NCBI GenBank assembly: GCA_007751475.1 | Contig: CP036434.1 | Span: 1,426,001-1,490,000, forward strand | DNA length: 64,000 nucleotides | Direction: 5' to 3' | Source of the DNA: Saltatorellus ferox | GTDB taxonomy: Bacteria; Planctomycetota; UBA1135; GCA-002686595 | Part shown: piece after piece, positions 52,356 to 62,762 of the stretch | How positions within the stretch are numbered: the first letter of the stretch is position 1 | How the letters are laid out: each line of letters begins with the position of its first letter | Made by a program: the position numbers and the translations under genes | The notes under the pieces: model-generated | Told to the model about the DNA's origin: nothing | Databases searched by the model: none | The model's input: only the letters and a program-made list of their open reading frames with translations

Positions 52356-52589
52356 ATGAACGAGACGAATCAACCAACCGACGCGCCACCACTCTTGGTG
52401 GACCGTCGCGAAGCGGCAGCCATGTGCCGCATTTCCGTGGATCACTTCCTCCGGCTGGTCGAGTCTGGCGCCGCCCCTGAGCCCGTCCGGCTCGGCCGCG
52501 CGGTGCGGTGGCAGCGGGCCGTCCTGGTGGAATGGATTCAGAATGGCTGTCAGCAGCAGAAGAGCGGCAACCGGGGAGGGCGATCTTGA
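52356..52589 (+). CDS. Small HTH protein, excisionase/AlpA-like (first of two)
   Basis: 77 residues from the ATG at 52356 (an upstream in-frame start at 52332 would add 8). The winged-helix pattern VDRREAAAMCRISVDHFLRL followed by GRAVRWQRAVLVEWI is typical of MerR-like excisionases (Xis, AlpA) of integrative elements. Its stop TGA overlaps the TTG start of the next gene. It likely bends DNA at an att site and/or regulates the integrase operon. Confidence 0.8.
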   Translation: MNETNQPTDAPPLLVDRREAAAMCRISVDHFLRLVESGAAPEPVRLGRAVRWQRAVLVEWIQNGCQQQKSGNRGGRS

Positions 52590-52840
52590 AGCGGCGGCGT
52601 TCCGGTGGCTCCAGCTCGGAGTCTTGCGTCAACCAGCTCATCAAGGCAGCGGACGCAGCCGAGGTGCTCGCGCTGAGCCCTCGCACCCTCTGGAGTCTTA
52701 CCAACTGTGAAGCGATCCCTAGCCGGCGAGTAGGGCGGGCCGTTCGGTATGTTCCGGCGGAGCTGGATGCCTGGATCGTCGCGGGCTGCCCGACAGAACC
52801 CGGCGCTGGGCGAGCGCTTCGCATCAGGAGGTCGGCATGA
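52586..52840 (+). CDS. Second small HTH protein, excisionase-like
   Basis: 84 residues starting at TTG 52586, chosen because GGGGAGGG (52573-52580) forms a strong Shine-Dalgarno site 5 bp upstream. HTH motif IKAADAAEVLALSPRTLWSL followed by GRAVRYVPAELDAWI, the same architecture as its neighbour (GRAVR... in both), so the pair may come from a duplication. TTGA overlap with the upstream gene and ATGA overlap with the downstream primase gene indicate translational coupling. Confidence 0.78.
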   Translation: MKRRRSGGSSSESCVNQLIKAADAAEVLALSPRTLWSLTNCEAIPSRRVGRAVRYVPAELDAWIVAGCPTEPGAGRALRIRRSA

Positions 52841-55113
52841 CCAGTGCTGGCGAGCTGCTTGATCGACTCAAGGCCATGGGCCTCAGGGTGCGCCGGCAGG
52901 CAACCGGCTGGATGTGTCAGTGTCCCGCGCACGAGGACGGCACCCCTTCGCTCTCCGTGAACGAGGACCGCTCAGGTGGGCTCCTGTTGAAGTGCTTTGC
53001 CGGGTGCTTGTTCGAGGATGTGCTGACGGCCGCCGGGCTCATGGGCGTTCATCGGAGTCGGGGCACCTACAAAACCCACTCTGGGCGCGCCCCACGGGAG
53101 GTTTCGTTGTCGGCAAGGCGACGGGACCGCGAGTTTTCGACAGCGGAGGAGGCTATCGCTCGACTGGTTGCGTCACGAGGACAGCCAGCCGGGCACTGGG
53201 TCTACCAAGATGCAGCGGGCAAAGACGTCGGGCATGTGCTGCGCTGGAACGAGGGGGACGGGAAGATCTTCCTGCCGGTGTCCAGGCGAGAAAGCGGTTG
53301 GGTCATCCGGGGGATGGAGAGTCCCCCGCTCTACCGGCTTCCTGAGATAGCTGAGAGTCCCACGGTTTACGTCGTCGAGGGGGAAAAGGCAGCAGGCGTC
53401 GGCTGGGCCTTGGGACATGCCACCACGACTTCTGCCGGCGGAGCCCAGGCCGCAAGGAAGACGGATTGGGCTCCAATGCAGGGGAAGCGGGTCGTAATCT
53501 GCCCGGATCAGGACGATTCTGGGGCCAAGTACGGCCTAGTAGGGCGTAGTTGCGCGTTTGAAGCGGGCGCTGCGACTGTTTGCATGGTCGATCTCTCGCG
53601 GGAGTGGCCCGACCTTCCGAAGGGCGCCGACCTGGTGGACGCGCTGGAAGCGGAGGGTGGCGACCTCCTGGCACTCAAGAAGCGCTTCGACGCGCTCGTG
53701 GCCCGGTCTGAGGTCCAGGGGCCGCCAGTCGGTACACCCCAGCGAGCTTCGTTCGAGCCGTTCCCCGCTCAGGTCCTACCCGAGTCTTTGCGCCGGTATG
53801 CATCAGATGGCGCCACGTCGATCGGATGCGATGTGAGTTTCGTGGCCATGCCGATGCTGAGCGCACTCGCCACGTCGATCGGAGCCGGTTGGCGCATCAG
53901 GCTCAAGCCCGGCTGGACGGAGCCGGCGATCCTGTGGACGCTGCTGGTGGGTGAGTCAGGCTCTGCAAAGTCGCCGGCTATCAAGCTTGCTCTCGCACCA
54001 CTCCAGGCTGCTCAGTCGAGGGCGATGGAGGGCTTCGCAGCCAATGAGGCCGCCCGGAAGGCGCTGAGGGCGGCTCACCTGGAGCGAGTGGACGAATGGG
54101 CCAAGTCCGGCGGGGACGGAGATCCACCCATCGAGCCGGAACTCCCGCCTTGTCCTCGCTGGATCATGAACGACGTCACGATCGAAGCCGTGGCCAAGCT
54201 GCTCAGTGAACAACCGAACGGGCTGCTGCTCGCTCGGGACGAGGTCTCAGGATGGGTCAAGGGCTTCGATCGCTACTCTGGCGCGAAGGGCGCAGAGGTT
54301 GGTCAGTGGCTCTCGATGTACGACGGGGACTCTCTCATCGTCGATCGGAAGTCCGCCGGTACCATCTGCATCCCCGTCGCGTCCGTCAGCGTGACCGGCG
54401 GGATTCAGCCTCGAATTCTGCGGCGAGTGATCTCGGGCGAGCACTCTGAGAATGGGTTTGCAGCCCGATTCCTGATGGCGCGGCCACCCAAGCTTGCTGC
54501 ACTCTGGACTGATGTGCACGTGTCGGACGAGGTCAGGTCCTCGGTCTACGCCACCTTCCAGCGTCTTCTCGATGGGCAGGATACGGCCGCCGTCTGCACG
54601 CGCTTCCTGGAGCTAGATGATGCCGCCCAAGCCCGGTTCATCGCGTTTCACGACGAGCAAAAGCGGGAAACCATCGAGCTTGACGGGATACTCGCCTCCA
54701 TGTGGAACAAGCACACGGCCACGGCTGCGCGGCTTGCTCTCCTCCTCTTCCTCGCGCGTGAGGCTGAGGAAGGGCGTGAGGTGGACGAAAAGAGCCGAAT
54801 AGACCTCTGGGCCGTCGAGGGGGCAATCCAACTTATGAGATGGTTCGGTGTCCAAGCTCGGACGATGGCGACTGAACTGAGCGAGACGGATGCCCAGCGT
54901 GGTGATCGCGAGTTGCTTGAGCACATTGAGCGACGCGGTGGAAGCGTCACGGCTCGGGAGCTGGTGCAGAACCTACGGCGTCTATTCCCCCGCGTGAACG
55001 TGGCAGAGAAGGCGCTCGATGCCTTGGTCGCGACAGGCCAACTCACGCTGGATCGACCGCCAGCTGGCCCATCGGGAGGACGACCCTCCAAGCGTTATGT
55101 CATTGCGGAATAG
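52837..55113 (+). CDS. Primase/TOPRIM and DUF3987-type ATPase replication protein
   Basis: 758 residues, ATG 52837 with Shine-Dalgarno AGGAGG at 52826-52831. N-terminal CHC2-like zinc finger (C27, C29, H32, C53, C57: MCQCPAHEDGTPS and KCFAGC). Next, a TOPRIM domain with E in YVVEGEKAAG and D residues in VVICPDQDDSG. From about residue 310 comes a DUF3987-type ATPase with Walker A GESGSAKSP and Walker B-like LLARDEVSGW. The C-terminus is a winged-helix-like region (GGSVTARELVQNLRRLF). The combination primes and unwinds DNA in plasmids, phages and integrative elements, so the excised island may replicate. Confidence 0.85.
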   Translation: MTSAGELLDRLKAMGLRVRRQATGWMCQCPAHEDGTPSLSVNEDRSGGLLLKCFAGCLFEDVLTAAGLMGVHRSRGTYKTHSGRAPREVSLSARRRDREFSTAEEAIARLVASRGQPAGHWVYQDAAGKDVGHVLRWNEGDGKIFLPVSRRESGWVIRGMESPPLYRLPEIAESPTVYVVEGEKAAGVGWALGHATTTSAGGAQAARKTDWAPMQGKRVVICPDQDDSGAKYGLVGRSCAFEAGAATVCMVDLSREWPDLPKGADLVDALEAEGGDLLALKKRFDALVARSEVQGPPVGTPQRASFEPFPAQVLPESLRRYASDGATSIGCDVSFVAMPMLSALATSIGAGWRIRLKPGWTEPAILWTLLVGESGSAKSPAIKLALAPLQAAQSRAMEGFAANEAARKALRAAHLERVDEWAKSGGDGDPPIEPELPPCPRWIMNDVTIEAVAKLLSEQPNGLLLARDEVSGWVKGFDRYSGAKGAEVGQWLSMYDGDSLIVDRKSAGTICIPVASVSVTGGIQPRILRRVISGEHSENGFAARFLMARPPKLAALWTDVHVSDEVRSSVYATFQRLLDGQDTAAVCTRFLELDDAAQARFIAFHDEQKRETIELDGILASMWNKHTATAARLALLLFLAREAEEGREVDEKSRIDLWAVEGAIQLMRWFGVQARTMATELSETDAQRGDRELLEHIERRGGSVTARELVQNLRRLFPRVNVAEKALDALVATGQLTLDRPPAGPSGGRPSKRYVIAE

Positions 55114-55137
55114 CAACTACTCGCTAGGATCGAATCC

Positions 55138-55352
55138 ATGACCTCCATTCTCGAAGCCTTGATCGACGAGATCCAGGCCAGCTCGCTCACTCGATATCGG
55201 ATTGCTCAAGAGTCCGGAGTCGCGCCCTCGCAGCTCTCTCGGCTCGTGAATGGGCAGTCGGGCATGTCCATCGGGAGTATCGAGGCGATCGCCGAGGTGC
55301 TCGGCCTGGAGCTGGTGCTGAGGCGCAAGGCCGCCACGAAACGGAGGAAGCG

Positions 55353-55356
<4 letters not shown>
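55138..55356 (+). CDS. Small XRE-family HTH regulator
   Basis: 72 residues. The HTH is LTRYRIAQESGVAPSQLSRL followed by GQSGMSIGSIEAIAEVLGLE. It ends in a basic tail (RRKAATKRRKR). The stop overlaps the integrase start (ATGA), so it is coupled to integrase expression and may repress it. Confidence 0.88.
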
Positions 55357-57626
<2,270 letters not shown>

Positions 57627-57660
57627 TCCTTCGAGGTTGAGCTTGAAGTTTGCGACCCGA

Positions 57661-57687
57661 GGCCGCCCGCTCTAGCGGGCGGCCTTT
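57661..57687 (+). terminator. Terminator after dps
   Basis: A perfect 10-bp stem GGCCGCCCGC/GCGGGCGGCC (57661-57670 with 57675-57684), 4-nt loop, then TTT. The stop codon of the convergent minus-strand gene lies in the loop (57672-57674), so the same hairpin could serve that transcript too. Confidence 0.85.
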
Positions 57688-58208
57688 GTCGTTTCCAGCG
57701 CCTCGGCCTTCACCGCGGCGGCCTTCTCGGGGGCGACCTTCACCGGGGCGGCCTCCTGGATTGGGGCGGCCTTCGGGCTGTGATGGCGATTCACCCGCGC
57801 CAGCTCATCCTCCAGAAGCTCGGCCCACGCCTCCATGTACTGGACCGCGTTGGCCTGCTCCTGGCGCCGGAGGTAGCGAGAGGGGACCCGGGCGAGCACG
57901 CGCGGGTCCGACAGGCGCTCCAGGTGACGGATGTCCGAGTGCACCATGCCGAGGGCGAGCATCTCGTCGATCACGTGATCGATGGCGAGGCCCGACGCGG
58001 GGCAGTGCTCGACCGACTGCTCGCTCCAGTCCCCGTGGCGCTCCATCGCGCGGGCGTGGATCTCGGCCGGGGAGAGGCAGGTGATCGTCTGGGCCAGATG
58101 ACCACAGATGCACGCGCCCATGTGACCCCAGGCGAAAGGCGATCCCTCGCGGAGTCGAGCGGCGGTGGTGCGGAGCGCGGAGATGAGTTCGGGGGTCGGT
58201 CGTGCCAT
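57672..58208 (-). CDS. Conserved hypothetical protein
   Basis: 178 residues from the ATG at 58206-58208 (the frame extends 34 codons upstream, without protein-like features). The core has a cysteine/histidine motif FAWGHMGACICGHLAQTITC and later HCPASGLAIDHVIDEMLALG. The C-terminus is a proline/alanine/lysine-rich repeat (PVKVAPEKAAAVKAEALE). I do not recognise the family. Convergent with dps. Confidence 0.65.
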   Translation of the reverse strand: MARPTPELISALRTTAARLREGSPFAWGHMGACICGHLAQTITCLSPAEIHARAMERHGDWSEQSVEHCPASGLAIDHVIDEMLALGMVHSDIRHLERLSDPRVLARVPSRYLRRQEQANAVQYMEAWAELLEDELARVNRHHSPKAAPIQEAAPVKVAPEKAAAVKAEALETTKAAR

Positions 58209-58236
58209 GGCTGAATTGTCGGGTACGGGCGCCGTT

Positions 58237-58926
58237 TCAGTAGCGCTTCGAGCCGGAACTTGTGCGGGATGCGGGGAGAGCGACCACGCCCGTGGGTGTC
58301 GCAGCGGCAAAACGATCCAGGGGGCCGCCTTCCACGATCTGAAGGCCCGTGAAGCGGCCGAACGCGGGCAGGATAAGTCCTGCGCCCGCCTGCTCCCAGA
58401 ACACCGGCAGCCTCATGGCGTCCGCGCCGTCCCCGAGGCGCACGCCGGGATGCACGTGGCCCGCGACCCACGGTCGCTCCCCTCCGGGATGGTGGCGGTA
58501 GTCGACCGCGCTCCCCGGGGGCGCGTGGGGCTCAGGCAGAGACACGAGCGGAAGGTCGGCGATCAGCTCGCGCGCGTGCCGGTCGTGGTTGCCGCGGACC
58601 AGCGTGATCTCGAGGGTGTCGACGCGAGCGTTCAGCCACTCTCGAAAGACGCGTGCGGTGGGCGAGTCGACCTCGACCTCCGCGTGGAAGAGATCGCCGA
58701 GGAACGTGACGCGCGCCGCGCGCTTGCGCTGCACCAGCGCATCGATGCGCGCCAGCTCGGCGCGCGTCGTTCCGCGGGGGAGCGGCTTGCCCGCACGCCG
58801 GAACGCGGCCGCCTTTCCGAGATGCACGTCGGCCAGCAGAATCTCGGCGCGTTCTGGCACGAAGGCCGCGCGCTCGGGGCAAAGCTCCAGCATCAGGCCA
58901 GAGGTTTCGAAGACGAGATCGTTCAC
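58237..58926 (-). CDS. pdeM: Ligase-associated DNA repair metallophosphoesterase
   Basis: 229 residues starting at GTG 58924-58926, which overlaps the helicase stop (GTGA). Calcineurin-like motifs in order: LLADVHLGKAAAFRR, FLGDLFHAEVE, LVRGNHDRHA and WVAGHVHPGVRL. The length and ELCPERAAF... start match PdeM, which in several bacteria is encoded with an Lhr-like helicase, an ATP-dependent ligase and an exonuclease. Confidence 0.9.
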   Translation of the reverse strand: MNDLVFETSGLMLELCPERAAFVPERAEILLADVHLGKAAAFRRAGKPLPRGTTRAELARIDALVQRKRAARVTFLGDLFHAEVEVDSPTARVFREWLNARVDTLEITLVRGNHDRHARELIADLPLVSLPEPHAPPGSAVDYRHHPGGERPWVAGHVHPGVRLGDGADAMRLPVFWEQAGAGLILPAFGRFTGLQIVEGGPLDRFAAATPTGVVALPASRTSSGSKRY

Positions 58927-61418
58927 GTTCGCGCCGCGCCCGCGCTGGCCTCCAGCTTCTCCGCCATCGCCCGCACACGATCCTCCCACGACTCCGACGA
59001 CACGCGATCACGCATGCGCTCGGCCCACAGCGGAAACGCCAGCGGCGTCAGCTGCGTCGGCCTCGTGACGCGGATCGTGCAGCGCTGGATCGCTTCCAAA
59101 GCCTCGCGCATCCGCGTCAGCTCCAGCGTTCGCTCCATCACCTCGCGCCGCGCCTGGAGAAGCAGCAGGTTCTCGGGGTCATGCTCGGTGAGGACCTCGA
59201 AGATCAGTCCCGCCGACGCCTGGAGCTGGCGCTGGCCCTTGCGCGCGCCCGGCATCCCCGGATGGATCAGACCGGCGACGCGCGCAATCTCCCGGAAGTG
59301 ACGCTTCGCGAGGCCCGCGCCGTCGAGGCAGCGCAGGAGATCCTCGAGCAGGTCGTCGGGAGAGAGCAGCGCGCGCCAGTCCTCGTCGCCGACGGGCAGG
59401 TCCTTGCGCGTCAGGAGCTCGACGCCCCAGTCACTCACCGACTGCGTGATCGTGATGGCCTGGCGCCGCGTCGCGCGCCACGCCAGCAGCGCCGCGAGGC
59501 CCTCGTGCACGAGCCTGCCGGCCAGCGGAAACAGGAACGCATGGTCACCATCGCGTGTGCGCACGCGCTCGATCAAGAGCTCGTTCTCGGAGGGGATGTG
59601 CGAGATCTGACGCTGGAACGCGAGCACGGGCGCGACCGCGTTGAGCTCGGGCGATGCAGACACCTCGCCAGTTTCGAGCACGCGCGTGACCTCGGCCATC
59701 GCGCGGCGCACCGCGTGGGTCAGCTCGTTCGAGAGCGGCATTCGCCCGCCGGACCAGCGCGGCATGAGCGCCGACACTTTCTTGGCCGGACGCACGTAGG
59801 CGGTCGAATCTTCGATGCGGATCAGCTCGACGGGCTTGCCCGCGAACGTGAAGCTCTCCCCGGGCCGCAGGCGCGCGAGGAAGGTCTCCTCGACGTGCCC
59901 GAGCTTGCGGCCGTTGCGGAAGGCGACGGCGAGCGTGCCGAAGCCCGAGATCGTCCCGATGTTGATCCGATGCTCGCGGATCACGCGCTTGTTGCCGCCG
60001 ACGAAGACGCCGTCGGCGCGCTCGCGAATCCGCGCGAAGCGCTCGTAGCCCGACAGCGCGTCACCGCCGAAGCGCGCGAACTCCAGGACCCAGTTCCACT
60101 CGTCCTCGGAGAGGTCGCGGTACGCGTGCGTCGTGCGGACTTCGGCCAGCAGCTCCTCGGCTCGGAAGCCGCCGCCGATCGCCACCGTCACGACGTGCTG
60201 CGCGAGCACGTCGAGCGGGCGCTCGATGGGGGAGCGCGACTCGACCTCGCCGCGCGCGAGCGCCTCCCGCGCCGCCGCGAACTCGATGAGTTCCAGCGCC
60301 TGCGCGGGCACGTTCACGAGTCGGCTCACCTTGCCGGGGCTGTGGCCCGAGCGGCCCGCGCGCTGGGCGAGCCGCGCGACGCCTTTGGGGCTGCCGATCT
60401 GGAACACGAGGTCCACGGGCGTGAAGTCGACGCCGAGGTCCAGTGACGAGGTCGCCACGACGGCCCAGAGCCGGCCGCTGCGCAGACCCTCTTCGACCTC
60501 GTGTCGCTGCTCCTGATCGAGGGAGCCGTGGTGGAGCGCGATGCGCTCGCGCTCGTCGTAGCGCGCGTAGCAGAGCGCCTGGTACCAGCGCTCCGCCTGG
60601 TGGCGCGTGTTCGTGAAAACGAGCGCGCTGGTGGCGGTGTCGAGCTCGGCCGCGACCTCTTCCAGCAGACGCAGCCCCATGTGTCCCGACCACGGGAAGC
60701 GCTCGATCGAGGCGGGGAGCAGCGTTTCGACTCGCAGGTCGCGGCGCTGCTCGCCGCGGACCAGCGTGGGCGCTCCGGAGCTCTTCCCCGCACCCATCAG
60801 CGCGCTCGCCGCCTCCTCCAGGTTGCCGAGCGTCGCCGAGAGCCCCCAGGTACGTACGCCGTTGCCGAGGCTTCGCAGGCGCGCCAGCGCCAGCTCCGTC
60901 TGGACGCCGCGCTTCGTCCCGAAGAGCTCGTGCCACTCATCGACCACCACGCAGCGCACGGAGGCGAAGCGCTCGGCCGCCTCCTCGCCGCTCAGGAGTA
61001 CCGTCAAGGACTCAGGGGTCGTCACGAGCGCCGTCGGGAGCCTGCGGGCCTGGCGCCCGCGCACGGTGCTTGACGTATCGCCGCTGCGGCCCTCGACGGT
61101 CCAGCCGGGCGCGACTTCACGGGCGACCTCGCCGAGGTTCTGCACCAGGTCCTTCGCGAGCGCCCGCATCGGCGTGACCCAGATCACGGTCAGCGGAGGC
61201 GCATCGGCGCGTTTCGCGCCTGGGACGCGCGCGCTCTTCTCCGCCTGCGCCTCGATGAGCGGCCCCATCCAGGCAGCCAGGCTCTTCCCGAAGCCAGTGG
61301 GCGCGTGGATCAGTCCGCTCTGGCCCGCGAGATACCGCTGCCAGGTTTCGCGCTGGAATTCGAACGGCTCCCACCCGCGCGCCTGAAACCATGTGAGAGC
61401 GACGTCCATCGAGGGCAT
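58923..61418 (-). CDS. Ligase-associated DEXH-box helicase (Lhr-like)
   Basis: 831 residues. Helicase motifs: Q-region FEFQRETW, Walker A HAPTGFGKSLAAW, Ia VTPMRALAKDL, II VVVDEWHELFG, III GLSATLGN, V ATSSLDLGVDF and VI AQRAGRSGHSPG. A winged-helix and C-terminal Lhr-specific domain follow. It overlaps pdeM by 4 bp, so the two are one operon. The ligase and exonuclease usually found with them are not in this window. An alternative start is M4. Confidence 0.92.
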   Translation of the reverse strand: MPSMDVALTWFQARGWEPFEFQRETWQRYLAGQSGLIHAPTGFGKSLAAWMGPLIEAQAEKSARVPGAKRADAPPLTVIWVTPMRALAKDLVQNLGEVAREVAPGWTVEGRSGDTSSTVRGRQARRLPTALVTTPESLTVLLSGEEAAERFASVRCVVVDEWHELFGTKRGVQTELALARLRSLGNGVRTWGLSATLGNLEEAASALMGAGKSSGAPTLVRGEQRRDLRVETLLPASIERFPWSGHMGLRLLEEVAAELDTATSALVFTNTRHQAERWYQALCYARYDERERIALHHGSLDQEQRHEVEEGLRSGRLWAVVATSSLDLGVDFTPVDLVFQIGSPKGVARLAQRAGRSGHSPGKVSRLVNVPAQALELIEFAAAREALARGEVESRSPIERPLDVLAQHVVTVAIGGGFRAEELLAEVRTTHAYRDLSEDEWNWVLEFARFGGDALSGYERFARIRERADGVFVGGNKRVIREHRINIGTISGFGTLAVAFRNGRKLGHVEETFLARLRPGESFTFAGKPVELIRIEDSTAYVRPAKKVSALMPRWSGGRMPLSNELTHAVRRAMAEVTRVLETGEVSASPELNAVAPVLAFQRQISHIPSENELLIERVRTRDGDHAFLFPLAGRLVHEGLAALLAWRATRRQAITITQSVSDWGVELLTRKDLPVGDEDWRALLSPDDLLEDLLRCLDGAGLAKRHFREIARVAGLIHPGMPGARKGQRQLQASAGLIFEVLTEHDPENLLLLQARREVMERTLELTRMREALEAIQRCTIRVTRPTQLTPLAFPLWAERMRDRVSSESWEDRVRAMAEKLEASAGAART

Positions 61419-61428
61419 TGAAGTAGCG

Positions 61429-61467
61429 CGAGCCGCCTCTTTTCACCAGGGGAAAAGAGGCGGCTCG
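61429..61467 (-). terminator. Hairpin terminator after the CBM-like protein gene
   Basis: A perfect 16-bp stem (61429-61444 with 61452-61467) and a 7-nt loop, about 40 bp downstream of the minus-strand stop at 61507 and just upstream of the helicase start. Confidence 0.8.
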
Positions 61468-61506
61468 CCGCTCGGGTGGGCTCGCGCGTCGAGCGCGCGG
61501 CTCGAC

Positions 61507-62502
61507 CTACTGGAGAACGACCGAAATGCCGCTCGTGAAGTTGGAGGTCGCGCCCGCGGACGTGGTGTCGCGGTGCCAGAACTGGAAGTGCCACGTCTCG
61601 CCCGGGAAGGCCACGGAGGTTCCCTGGGGCATCGGCATCTCGGTGAGATCGATCCGAACGGCGGCGCTGCCCATGGGGTTCGTCATGTTCAGGAGTCGAT
61701 CGAAGCGACCGATCGAGCCGTCCAGCAGAAGGTTGCCCTGGCTGCCGGCCGGGTTCGGGGTGAAGCCGATCGTGCGGGACGCGATGAAGAATCCGGGGAC
61801 GTCGGTCGGAAGGTCGAGCGCGGTCAGGATGACGTTGTTCTCGGTGACCACGGGGGAGCCGGTGACCTGCATGCGTCCGATGGCCCCGGTGCTGTTGGCG
61901 ACCGCCTGGCCGTACTCCTGGCCGAAGCGCTGCGGGGACACGGGCTGGTTCGGATCCAGCGCGTTCGAGACGCTCGGGAGGTAGATGTGCACGCGGTCCA
62001 TCTTGAAGCCGAACGAGCGGCCCGAGAACTCGACCCTGTGGACGCCGGGGCTGAGGTTGTAGCTCGCCTGGGGCTGGTTGCCGTGGCCGTAGTCGAAGCG
62101 CGACTCCCAGGTCCAGGCGCCGACGCTGCCCGCCTGGTTGGAGAAGGTCTTGACCCAGGTACCGCCGTCCATTCGGATCCAGACGTCGTTCTCCTCGGTG
62201 GGATCAGGGTTCTCGTGGCGGTTGCGGACGTTGAGGCGGTACGTGCCACCGTTGGCCACCTCGAAGTCGAAGGCGAAGACGCCCTGCTGGCCCGGTTGGT
62301 TGAAGAGGTTCGGGCCGTTCCAGCGAATGTAGCTCTCTCCGGTGTATCCGGGCGTGGCGGTCGAGATGCCCCAGGCTTCCGGAGCGCCGGAAGCTTCCAT
62401 CTCGATCACGACGAGGTCGCTCTGGGCGAGGTAGACCTGCGCCGCAGCGGGAGCGGAGAAGGCGGCGGCGGCGAGGAGGCTGAGGGTGGTGAAGCGAAGC
62501 AT
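61507..62502 (-). CDS. Exported carbohydrate-binding-like protein with planctomycete-type C-terminal domain
   Basis: 331 residues with a signal peptide (MLRFTTLSLLAAAAFSAPAAA). Residues ~30-175 resemble a CBM6/malectin-type jelly roll: VVIEMEASGAPEAW, GYTGESYIRWNG, GGTYRLNVRNRH, DVWIRMDGGTWVK and GVHRVEFSGRSFGFKMDRVHI. The remainder (~205-331) is the domain shared with two other exported proteins, ending GETWHFQFWHRD...SNFTSGISVVL. No catalytic domain. It probably binds surface or environmental glycans. Confidence 0.75.
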   Translation of the reverse strand: MLRFTTLSLLAAAAFSAPAAAQVYLAQSDLVVIEMEASGAPEAWGISTATPGYTGESYIRWNGPNLFNQPGQQGVFAFDFEVANGGTYRLNVRNRHENPDPTEENDVWIRMDGGTWVKTFSNQAGSVGAWTWESRFDYGHGNQPQASYNLSPGVHRVEFSGRSFGFKMDRVHIYLPSVSNALDPNQPVSPQRFGQEYGQAVANSTGAIGRMQVTGSPVVTENNVILTALDLPTDVPGFFIASRTIGFTPNPAGSQGNLLLDGSIGRFDRLLNMTNPMGSAAVRIDLTEMPMPQGTSVAFPGETWHFQFWHRDTTSAGATSNFTSGISVVLQ

Positions 62503-62762
62503 GTTTGCCGTGGGGTCTGTGCCGGGTGAAGGTCGGCGTTTGGCCTGAGTACGTGCAAGAGAGCCCAGGGCGCGGGCGGCCGGAGTTGGCGGGGCGCGGG
62601 CTGGCTCCCGAAGATGTTGCAGGAAGCTGGACCCCGGCGCCCCGGCACACGACCGGCCTTTTCAGACCGTGTGAGGAAGTTACACCTAAGTCATTTCAGG
62701 CTCGATGGATCGGGCTTCATGAGCGTTCCCACATGTGGGCTCTCCGTCTCGATCCAGGACGA
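62503..62762. other. Intergenic region
   Basis: No gene supported. It should hold the promoter of the CBM-like gene and the 3' region of the upstream minus-strand gene. Confidence 0.4.
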
